Notes under the pieces: model-generated | Databases searched by the model: none | Told to the model about the DNA's origin: nothing | The model's input: the letters and a program-made list of their open reading frames with translations, nothing else | Shown here: positions 13,801 to 24,500 of the stretch, one piece after another | Layout of the letters: the number at the start of each line of letters is the position of its first letter | How positions within the stretch are numbered: position 1 is the first letter of the stretch | Source of the DNA: Oreocharis arfaki | Taxonomy: Eukaryota; Chordata; Aves; Passeriformes; Paramythiidae | Direction of reading: 5' to 3' | NCBI GenBank assembly: GCA_013398015.1 | Contig: VZRR01013404.1 | Location: forward strand, 173,035 to 237,034 | Length of the DNA: 64,000 nt | Translations under genes and position numbers: made by a program

Positions 13801-16103
13801 GTCATATTCCTGCCACCTCGTGTCCTAAGCTGGTTTTATCTCCTCAGCGTTGCAAACTTCTGAGAAACTTTTTATGTGGATTTCAAACTCTCCTCAGAGG
13901 CGTTTTTTGTCTGCAGTGAATTGTAGGTGTCTCTGCATATGTATTTATGACATGTAACTTCCCCAAAACCTTTCAAGCTCCTGAAAATTGTTTGCTGATT
14001 GACATCAGCGTTCTCCCATGTCTCCATGAAGAGTAAAATGACTCAGATTTCAATGCTTCTTGATTTATTTTGCTTTTGAGACTTAAACAGCCAAGATACA
14101 GCTGATATCTCGCTAATAATGAAAAACTGTGTCTAATTTCTGGCCTCTTCTTGAACTGTTCAGTGAAACACCATTATAAAACCAAGGTCATGCAGACATG
14201 TTTAGCACTTTTCTGATGAAATGACTACTGTGGTTGTTTTCATCATGATCTCATCAGGGGACAGGGACAATGAAAGTAATGATGTGGTAGATTCCTGACC
14301 TCAGCTCTCACTGAAAATAATTGTCTGACATAGTTACCATTTATGGTCCTGCCTTAAGCATTATCACATAAGTTTCTGATGATTTCATTAAAGTCTGGCA
14401 TCCCATAATATGGCATCATTTCACACAGAAATTTTAGCTTACTTAGAAGATCTTCTGCTACCCCACAGAAGGGTTATTTATTACATATGACTTTTTGTTT
14501 AAGAATAACTCTGAGAATAACAAATAGGTCAGCACAGGATCTTCAGCTCTATTACCTGCTTGTTCCTCCTCGAGTTTAGGGAGTTACTTGTTTTTTGACA
14601 TCCAAAATGTACATTGGGAGTTCATTTTCCAAGGTGAAAGCAATGGCATCTTACTTCAGAGACTCTTATCTTGTTTTTTCTTCCTTCTCACTTCTGTTAA
14701 AAGCACCAAGTGTACCTAGATAGTTGTTTTGCAGGTATTTTCAGTAGTTCTCTGGGGCTTAAACTACTGAAGATGGGCCATATCCTGTCGATTTTTTTTT
14801 CTTTTCTCTTTTTGAAAAGTGCTTTCTTTCAGAACAATGAATTACACTAAATCTCCTACTCAGAAATCCTGTTGTCACTTTGCATAAAGTAAGGCTTGTC
14901 TGTTTAGATCATTAACTCCAGCTCCTCAACATCTCCCCTTTTATTCTCTCTACCACTGGAAATATCTTTGGCTCATGCTAAAGTTTCTCTGTTGTACTTC
15001 AGAACCCAAGTGAGGAGGTTATTTTATTTTTCTGTGCATATTTAAAATACGTAAATCATGTACATGATGTTAAAATTACTACTGAGCATCTGGCACCTAA
15101 GAGGATGCAAGGGGTAGGACCTCTCTAACTACTAAAATATTTATAGAGTCTTTTAAAGTTTACTGGTTTCTATTGTGACAGAGGAGATGGAATTGGTTGA
15201 TAGAATTTGGGTTGTCACACTCCTTCCTGGGTGATGGTACTGTGTTGTGACATTATGCAGGGAAATTGTGGGTTTAATTGGAGTCTTCTGATTTCACATA
15301 AATTTTATGCTGCTATCTGCTACTTCAGTGGTGTCATTCCAGATCTGTATCACAGAGATGAGGTAATGATCTCACTGCAAAAAATTCTATCTTGAGTAGA
15401 TGAGAAAATTTAAATATGGAAGATGGTCAGATCTGGCTTCCAGTAATTTTACTAGATTTCATTTCTCGGTGTGCAGAGTTCATTCAGCAACAGTATCCAG
15501 ATAACCTTTTAACTTCTCACTTTTGTCCTAATTACTATTTTCTCACAATTCATTACCATATTTTTGTTAAACTGCCTCAACAGTACAGTCCCTTTAAAAG
15601 AAAGACCTTCTTGAAGCTGATGAATGCAACAGTCCCAACTCAATGAAAAGGCCGAGAAGCAGCTAAAATGGGGAATATCAATCAGCCCACACCCCATGAA
15701 TCTGAAGTTAAGAATGTAGAGAAATCAATGTGGGGCCTATAATTTAGGGAGCCAAAGGAAAAGGAGAATATGGCGTGAAATGAACAATATGTACTACATA
15801 TGTATCAACAAAAGACGCAGTTTGTGCATATCAACGTACACAAAGATTTAGATTGAAGTGGGCAAAAACCCCTTGCATATTGGCTTACCTTCCCTTGCTA
15901 ACAGTGAATTTCTAAACACGAGGAAGAAGGCAAGCAGGCACTCAGCAACTAGAATTATCTAAATGCAAATGATAGAACCAAAACCTTGCAATTTTTGCAT
16001 GTTGTGGTATTGAGGCAAGCAAACACGACTCAGAGCACTGCAGAGTGTGAGGTGTCTGGTTCCAAGCCCGTTGTGTGTTTGTGCTGTTGGCCTCCTGCCC
16101 TGA
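10898..16103. other. 5.2 kb without a recognisable gene
   Basis: AT-rich sequence with an A-rich tract at 12237-12330. Short open frames only. An acceptor-like site on the minus strand at 12143-12144, with A as the next base, is discussed under the SHISAL1 stop codon. Confidence 0.5.
12237..12330. repeat. A-rich AATAAAA low-complexity tract
   Basis: About 95 bases composed almost entirely of A with interspersed T and a few G, built on AAATAAAA-like units. Confidence 0.85.
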
Positions 16104-16150
16104 TGTGCTGGTTTGGGCAGGGGTAGAGCTAATTTCTATTTTTACAGTTA
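16104..16150 (+). mobile_element. 5' end fragment of an avian ERV LTR
   Basis: TGTGCTGGTTTGGGCAGGGG followed by TAGAGCTAATTTCT matches the start of a common avian ERV LTR, as I know it. The match fades after about 45 bases, so this is a scrap. Confidence 0.65.
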
Positions 16151-17765
16151 TGTAGTTCCCAGCAAGCAAGGTAAGAATATTTAGAAGGAAATACATTCAG
16201 CAGTATCTGTTATTCTAACCCACCATATTCTAAAGGGATTGGAGGCCTACAGATAAAGGTCGATGTTGCCTCACACACCTAATCTTTGTAACCAAACAGA
16301 TTTTCCAGGTGATGACAATTCCCAGACAGTTCTTTCATAAAAGCATATAAGTATTCAATTTTATTTCTTTTCATCTTTTTAAAACACCCAAACAAGTACT
16401 GGTACTCTGATTTGCCATATTTAGTCTAACATAAAAGTCTAGATAGGGGTTCTAAATAAAAAGTATGCTTGGCCCTATGATGCAAAATTTTGCATCTTTA
16501 GAACAGCACCATTCTATTCCTGTTCAGTGATTCTGCAAATGTAGAGTTGAGATCTTTCATGTTTACTCAAAATGGAAGGAGGCAGCTTTTTTCCCCTTGG
16601 TTACTGCAAATAACTTGAATCAAGAGCAGCCTTTGCACAAACTCCTCTGTCACCACAATGGCTCATGATTTTGGCGGACTGTGCTCACTGTGACCCACTG
16701 CAGCACCAATGTCCCATGACACAGGCACAACTGCAGCTCTTAGAAGTCACTGAAAGAAGCACTGCAGTGACAGGCTACATCCTCTTTCAAAATTTGGTAT
16801 CAAATTCTTTCACATAGTCTTTTTAGCCACCAGCAAAATATTTATGTGATTTTTGTACAGTTGCTGTGGACATGGCTCAGTTACCTGCTGGCTCCTAAAC
16901 TCTGCCAGTGTTTTTATAGGCTTTATTCTCTCAGGTGCTTTGGTAGTCATCTGAAGAGGTGTCAAGAAGCAGGTGAATAGCAGCAGGCTAAAAACTATTC
17001 CATTTGTTGTCCGAAAGACAAAATGCCCCGGAGGAATTCACAGCAAAAGCAGATTCCAGCATTTTATAAGGGAAAGTAAAATAGACTTGCCTTTGTCTAA
17101 TCCATTCCAGCTGTGTAAAGAAAATAACACGGGCTAACCCTGCTGGGCTGCTACCCATCCTGATTCTGCACAAGCAGCAGGTTTCTGAAACTGAGAGTCA
17201 CGGAGCTTGTGTGTGATCACAGGCATTGCCTCTGCCTGCTGTTGTGCAGAAAGGCAGGCAACACAGAGGCAAATGCTGGACTTCAAGACAGTACTTATTC
17301 CCTGTGATTTGCATCCTTGATGGAGGTCAGGGAGAGTTTAACATCAGCAGAGCAAGGTAGAGGGCTCAGGTCTCCCTCTCACGTCCGGAACACAACACAG
17401 CCACGGAGGACCTGGAGGAACTCTGCCAGGCTTCCCTGGCCCTCACTTCTTAATGTGATCTTCCTTTCTAGTCTGACCATTTTAATCACTATTTATTAAC
17501 AATATTCCCACAGTTGTGAGAACAAGTTGGTTCAGCAGTCAGAATTTCAATTCCCCAGCTTGCAGTATTTCGTTTTATCACCTCCCTGGCTTTTAATTTG
17601 CTGAGCAGTAGAAATAATTTGCCTGCTGCTTGTTGTGGTTCCATCTCCAGCTGTTACAGCTCACTTAGGTAACCAAGAGTGCAGGTTCTCCCTCAGGCCA
17701 GGCAGTGTGGAAGGGCCCAGCTCGTGGCCCTCAGCCGTGACCTGAAGGAACCACCAGGAGAGAAG

Positions 17766-17810
17766 CCGCTGCTGTGTGAGCTCAGGCGCGCGCGGGCTGT
17801 GACGGCGCTG
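17766..17810. other. small CpG-dense patch
   Basis: Seven CpG dinucleotides in about 45 bases, including a GCGCGCGCG run, in an otherwise CpG-poor neighbourhood. Open frames cross it on both strands but none resembles a known protein. Confidence 0.5.
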
Positions 17811-18660
17811 GGGCTGCAGAAGGTACATCCACCAGGACCTCCAGCCCACACAGGCCTTGGGCAGCCCTCAGATGCTTTTCATACTAAAGAAGAAATCAGC
17901 ATTAGTTGGGCTGCACAGTCCACACACTACAGGGCGAAGCAGCATTAGTCCAAATGGGGTTGGATGCTCCTGAGATTAATGATTTCCCTTGCTGCCCTTG
18001 CACAACACTGCAGGAGCAGCCAGCAGCTTTGCCTAATGGATTCCAGACCTCTTTACTTATAATAATATTATGGCTATACATGGTTCTCTTTGTCTCAAGT
18101 AAACAATGAAGTGATCCACTGTGATATAATGTTTAAACATCACAGGGATGGTTCTACCCACTCTATACTATTACTTGCTCGATTTTTCTCTCTGACATAC
18201 CCAATTCATTGCCAAGTCACAGCACTTGAAACTAGGGCAAGGAAAGGAATGCTGTAATAAAAACCAGTTACATAATTTTTTTTAATCCAGGAAGATCCCC
18301 AAACTGCTTTACAAACTATAGGTTAATCCTGACATCCTTCTTGGGACAGTTTCTTACTCCGTCAGTTCTCTGCAGTACTCAAAGGATTTGCAAGAACCAC
18401 TTTCCCATTATCATCATGTAGTGTCTTCTAAAATGGGCATATTTTTAACTGTGCTCAGATGAATGTAGTACAGGAAGTTAACAACCTCAACAACATCTGT
18501 CATCACAAAAACTGGCAAACTGTTTTGGAAAATGCTTCTAATGGTATTTAAGTTTTTTATGCCTGGGGGTATATTCCTACATCTCAGGAGTAAAGGAGCT
18601 ATTCTGCATTTTCAAAATGCTCATCTGTACACAGGAACCATTCTTATGGTATGGTATCAC

Positions 18661-18712
18661 CTGTGTGTGTATATATATATACACATATATATATATATAC
18701 ACACACACACAG
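18661..18712. repeat. TG/TA/AC dinucleotide tract forming a near-perfect hairpin
   Basis: A GTGTGTG-(TA)n arm, a short ACACA centre and a (TA)n-CACACAC arm read as inverted repeats of about 19 bases or more. The tract is visible directly and may be length-polymorphic. Confidence 0.85.
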
Positions 18713-20970
18713 TGTGTTTGTGAAGTGCTAAAGAAAAATGCTTATTTTTTCTTTCAGACAGAAAAGCTGGGATAAGTTTAGGACACATTAAAATGGCAAC
18801 ATAAACTGAATAGTTGATTTTTTTTTTTTAGACTGGAAACCCGGTGTGTTACCAAAGCAGGTGTCATCATCTAGAATAATGGAAATTCAGGTAGAAAATG
18901 TAAAACCAGTATTTTAACAGATTCAGTAATTTTGAAAATGGTGATGGAAATTATAAATCCAGTAGGTCCACTGCATTTCTTCACTGAGAGTATGGTTACA
19001 TTTTGAGAAGACTGTACTGAGGTCATTCATCAAATATAGACTGCAGCAGAAAATCAGACTCTGAAACTAAGCTTAATTTCTGTAGGGCAAAATTACCATA
19101 TTTTCATCTATATAACCTGCAGATTATCTAACAGAGAAATAAATAGCCAGGCAACCCACTCCCCACTGTTTTAGCAATTGCTGTAGTACACAAATCTGTC
19201 ATTTTCTGAGGGAGCTGTTTACTCAAAATCCTCTTTTGCATGCTAAACATCTTGCCTGTGATCACCAGTGCCTATTGCTATTTTTTCTGTATCCAACTCT
19301 GACTGAATCATCTGTGCTCTTGGTTCATGGGCTCCGAGTTCCAAAAGTTGCAGGTTACAAGAATGAAAATTCTTGTGGCACCTCCTGTAGTGTTTGACAC
19401 AATGAAATACAGGGGATAAATGGGGTTTTGATAGGGAAACAACTACTTATTTCTTCCACTGAGCAAGGAAAGGACTAGGAGAAAAAAAAGGAACAATTTT
19501 ATGGGAACTGAGGGGAGCACAAACAGCTCACTGGGGAAGAAGTGAGTGTTACTGGAGTGACTTATCAATGCTCCTCTCCTGCCAACACAGGTCAAGGAGT
19601 ATATGGGATGTGCTCTCCTGATCCTAACACACATTGCCCGTTTAACGCTTGGGGAAAAGCAAAGAAACAGAGCAACGGGAGTCAGTCATGAGAAGTGACC
19701 AGGAATCAAACCTCCAAGAATATTGAATGGTTTCAATTTATAATGTTATGGCAGACTAATAGTATTTAAATTTGCAGATGCAGTCATTTTTGTACATGTA
19801 CACACACATATGAAGCCAGGATACAATTCCTATACAAGAAATGTAGTCCGTAACATACATGGCAATTTTAACTGGACACTGGGGAATCGGTGTGCAAAAA
19901 AGCTGGAAGAGTTAGAGGGAGGTGAAAGGAAAGAGGAGGTGAAAGGAAAGCTCTCTTTGGAAGGAGGATGCTTACAGCAAAGCACAAGCAATTCTCTCTC
20001 TCAAGTAGCAGCCTCAGATTCTTCTGTTTGAGCAAGAGCTGCTGGAATGGTCTTTAAGTCTGATCTGCACAGAAAACATCCAGTACTGGCTCCAGTGCCA
20101 AGCAACCTCCTCTTTCACTGAATTAACCATCACCTCTTTCTCTATTGCAACAAATCTTCAACTCTATTTGCTCTAGATTTACACTTAAAATTAAGGGGCA
20201 AATGATGAAATCAAAGGAACATCACTGTTATCATCCCATCTGCAACACAGCTATACCCGAAGGTTTCAGACTGAGATCAGTGCTGAGGCTTTATGTGCTC
20301 CACAGCTCCAGGAACTGCTGTCATCTTTTTCACCCTGCACATTCTTAGATCACTTTATTTTGCCAAAACTCAACGCTCAGCCTTCTGGAACTCTTCTAAA
20401 ATACACTGGTGACTCGGTACTCTCTTTGGAAGGTACATCCTTCGGCTGATCCATGCCTTCTTGCCAAGAAAAAAGTCCCTGCCTTTCTTGACACCTTTTT
20501 CAGAGAAATGTTCAACTCATCTCTCTCCCTTTGCTTTCGTTTTCTTTGGCAAAACCAGCCCAAAATAATTCAATGTCATTCTGTCCCGTGGCTATCTGTG
20601 TTTAATTTCTTCTATTTATACTGCAGGTTCTGTTGCTGCCATAGATCTGTCTCTCTTTCGGATTGAGGGGTTTTTTTGGAGGTTTTGTCTTGGTTTCCTA
20701 GCATTTAACCCTACAGTAGCCTACTTGTGTCACTCTGCCAAACGAGATCAAGGAAAGCTTTTTTGGCTACGCATATAAAAAACTAACCTGGTTTTTATGT
20801 TGTTTCTGTGTCTCACGCCACAAATAGAGCAGATTTGTGACATCTCACGTTGAAGCAATCCCAGTGTTGCTATTTATACAGTCTTTTAAAACCAGAGCAA
20901 CAGATACACAGGTCTCAGTCTTTGAGACCAGATTAAAACTACTTTTATAATGGTTGATGCAGATTTGTAG

Positions 20971-20976
20971 TTTATT
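20971..20976 (-). terminator. candidate polyadenylation signal AATAAA nearest the SHISAL1 stop
   Basis: Plus-strand TTTATT reads AATAAA on the gene strand about 265 bases after the TAA at 21238. It would serve a short 3' UTR if the donor overlapping the stop is not used. AATAAA is common by chance in AT-rich DNA, so this is only a candidate. Confidence 0.2.
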
Positions 20977-21237
20977 TGCACGACAGAGTACTAAAACTGT
21001 TTAGCACTGAAAGATGGCAGCACCTGTTTCTCTAAGAAAAGGATTAAAAGATGACTTAATACATTCCAGAGTAAGACATTACTCCTGAGCAGTACTTTTG
21101 CAAGACAGGTCATGATATAAAGAATTACGTGCTAGAAATGGTGCTGCTCAGCCTGAATTCATAGGCACTTCCAAATACAGGAGATTGTTCACCCTCCAAA
21201 CCAGCAAAAGAATATGTATCAATATGGCTTAGCTTAC

Positions 21238-21559
21238 TTACCAGGCAGATGTACTCTGAAAAGACACCAGGGGTGGGCTTAAAGCATCTCCTTTTAAAGT
21301 GTGTACTGTCTGTGATGTTCGAGGCTGGGGCTGAGTCTGAGGCTGTGTCTCTGGCTGAGGCTGTGTCTGTCGTGGGTCCTGAGCAGGGTTAATCCATCGG
21401 CTCTGTCCCTGTGTCATCCACTTTCCCTGGATTCCCCAGCGGGCCAGGTAAAATTTGCAAATATCATAGTTCATTGAAGAGTAATATAAAAGGTCCAGTA
21501 TCAGCAAGATCACCACAAAAAAGCCATAGATCCACACCCCTAACAGTGCGCTGTAGTTG
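21238..21559 (-). CDS. SHISAL1: SHISAL1 coding exon 3: transmembrane helix and cytosolic tail
   Basis: The acceptor TTTCACAG ends at 21560 and the exon begins with C, which completes Asn94. It encodes the end of the lumenal stalk (NYSALLG), a membrane helix about residues 100-119 rich in Val, Ile and Leu, a membrane-proximal NYDICKFYLARWGIQG segment, a Gln/Thr/Pro repeat (157-176) and a C-terminus reading VHTLKGDA...FQSTSA. Read straight through, the frame ends TGG TAA (Trp200, stop at 21240-21238). The same bases form a strong donor, G|GTAAGT, at 21242/21241. If it is spliced and the next exon begins with A, the stop is TG|A and the protein ends at Ala199. The right boundary is firm and the left one depends on this choice. 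Confidence 0.92.
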
Positions 21560-24500
21560 CTGTGAAAGGAAGAAAAGGGACAACAAAAAAAGTTCTCTCA
21601 GTAGTGGTAATTGTGTTAGTTCATCGAGGTTGTTTGTTTCTTTAATTATATACAGATGGCTGAAACAAAATCTTGTTCTAAAGCACATGTCTTTAAAAAT
21701 GAAATATTCATATTTTTTCAGTATGAATAGTGCTATAGGCATGATTTTTAAAAACTAAGGCCACGTCTCTTACAAAAAATTTTATTTGTCCTTCTCATCT
21801 GTGTATAGACTTTCCAGAGTGGCTGCTAAAGACCTCTTAATATGCTGGTAATAAATTTAGGAAGGAAGAGCATTGGCAAAATCATGTCAGCCAATGCATT
21901 TCCCATAAAGTACTACACTGAAATGTGTATGTTGGTGTGGTTATAATGTGTATATATAGATAAAGGCCATGGAAATTATATGGTGCAGAGAGCTGTAAAG
22001 CTGTGACAGGTGACTCAAGATATGAAAAGTAAAGGGGGAAAAACAGGAGGAAAACGTGTAAGGGGTCAAACATTTGGAGATCAGAAAGGGGCAGGAGTGC
22101 TAATACCCTGCTGGAGATGAAGTATTATTAAAAGAAAAATGACTGTCAGGTGTAAATGCAGCTTGGATTGGAAACTGTGTGAGTGGGGAGGATGAGGTCA
22201 GAACTGAGAAGGAAAGAAATGTAGAAAAATGAGATTGTCAGGTAGAAAGCAAAAAAAAAAGGCTGATCCAGACCCATGAGCTGATGTGGAAGTACATGTA
22301 CTGGAGACCGTAGAACCAAGAGGCAGCTGAAGGGATGTTAGTAAAAAATGTCTTTAGGAAGGCAGTCTCAGAGAAAAATTACATCGAAGTAATAGGTGGG
22401 CAGCCCACATCTGCATGGAGCTGAGCTCCAAACTGAACACGCACTAAACCATGCTCTCCTTTCACAGCCAGTCAGAGAAACTTGGAGGGAATCATATTTT
22501 ATCAGGACATTGATCAAAATGGAAGTGCTGCAAGAAGGAAAAAAGGATGAGGAGACACATTATACAGGCAAGCCAGAAGGATATTTTCATATTTTAAAAA
22601 CATGTCCCCCAGCCTTTCTGGATCAAAAGATTTCAAGACTCTGCTTTGAACTTTCATTTCTATTTAAACTATTGTATGACTCTTCCATTTTATACTTTAA
22701 AAATCAGGATTTGAAACAAGAAATCAGAATTTCACTTTCTATGTTGCTGTCTGTCAGCACTTCAAGAGACTGATTTTTCCCTTCAGGAATTTTTCCATTA
22801 CACAGCTATAATGCCCTCAGATTAAATGAGGTTCCATTTCAAATAACTAAGTAACAAGAGGAAGGTCCAAGCTATTAATGGCTCCCTTCCTGTATAACTT
22901 TAGGCCTGTACAAGCCTAGAATTAAAATAAAATTTAAAAAAAGAAAGAAAGAAAGAAAGAAATCAGTAAATTTCCAGGAGGATTGGGAGTAGGCAAAATA
23001 TAATGCTTCTAAAAACCCTTAACCCCAGATTCTTTGCCTCTGCTGAAGACTTACACATGCAAGCCTAACGCCACACAACAGAGGGCAGACCTTAGTAATA
23101 GCAGAACAGGATCTGGTTAATCCAGGCTTCTCAGCAGTGCTGCACTTGACTTCCAGTAAATTTATTCCTATTGGGGTAAACTCTTTCTGTTTTCTGTTAA
23201 TATTAACAAAACAGTGAAGTAAAGGCTGGGAAAGTCAGGAAGAAATGCCCTTGGACAAATCCCAATCTTGCTCGTCATTAATGCCAATAGGATTCATTTT
23301 GCACACAGGTGAGCTGCATTTGACCCACACTAAGCAAACATACTTGTTTTGGCAACAATGTGAGAGGCAGAAACATTCCTTGTCGTGAACTCAAAAGAAT
23401 TTGTTTGTATTTTAGGTATTTAATTTCATCCACCAAAATTTTGATTAGTGAAAATTAGAGCTATTTTTGGGTGTTCCAATTCAAAGCAGCACTTTATTAA
23501 TCATGCCCATATGTAAGATATTCATCTGCTCCTCCTAAAAAACATCTGTTTCTCTCAAGTACAAAAATGAAAGGCTGCTTTATATGAACTAGCAGACAAT
23601 GGGACAACAGCACTATCAAAAGGGCCTTGTGAAAAATCACAAGCAAAAATAGTAAGTAGTACGTTTAGTACACAGAAGGATATTCCCTACTTTGATGTTT
23701 TCTGTTTCTCCAGCTATTAAGGTGACAGAAAACGTTAATTTTTCTGATGGCTACTAATTTTAGTAAAACTTAAAACTGCCCTGCAAATCAAGATGTCCTC
23801 ATTAGAAAATAAACAATCTTATTTACACAGAATAACAGTAAGGCCAGAAACACAGAAGAGAACTCAGAATCCATAAACTTCTAGGACTTGCCCTCATTTC
23901 ACTGACCTGAATGATTTAATTGTCAAAGTTTATTCTTGCAATCTGGTTTTCCTCTTCTTTTGGGCAGAAGTTCAAATTTTATTAAAACTGAAGTGTGAAC
24001 AGATTCCAAATTTGCTGAGGTTCAAATTAAAGGGGTTTGTTCCATTACAGGGTGGATCAAGCTGCATCCATCTCATTTATTCACTTTTTGAGACAGATGA
24101 CAAGCTGGTTATGACTAGCGTATGTCTTTTTAGTAGATTTTTGGGGGTTTTATGTGCAGCACATGAGCAAAAAATAACTCATTTGGGAATTCAGGTTTGA
24201 AAAAAAATAACAAATCTAAACAATTGTGGGCTGAATTCTACAGCTGCAGTGTTTAAATGTGGGCAGATGGTCACAGAAATGGTTTCTTCCCCTATTTTCC
24301 CTAAAAAGGGCTGTTCCTTGTAGCAGTAACAGCAAGTGCTGCCCCTAGGAAATGCGAGGTTACATCCTTGCTACTGAGGAAACTAGTGCAGTTTTTGCAT
24401 CTACACTTTAAATGAGACTTTTTCCCCCACTATTTTTTTTTTATAATTATCTCCAGGCCTTTGTCTGATCCTGAATTTTCCTGAGGAATCTGTTACTGTT

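Larger units (their letters stand above)
16151..21237. other. 5 kb immediately 3' of the SHISAL1 stop, no coding exon recognised
   Basis: Could hold the SHISAL1 3' UTR exon, but no border can be fixed. Contains a CpG-dense patch at 17766-17810 and a TA/TG hairpin at 18661-18712, both listed separately. Confidence 0.45.

Noticed and set aside
21230..21238. Donor one step further left (TAA|GTAAGC) as the exon 3 end
   Set aside because: Possible, but it would fall after an in-frame TAA; the GTAAGT at 21241 is the better consensus and gives the expected 199-residue length.
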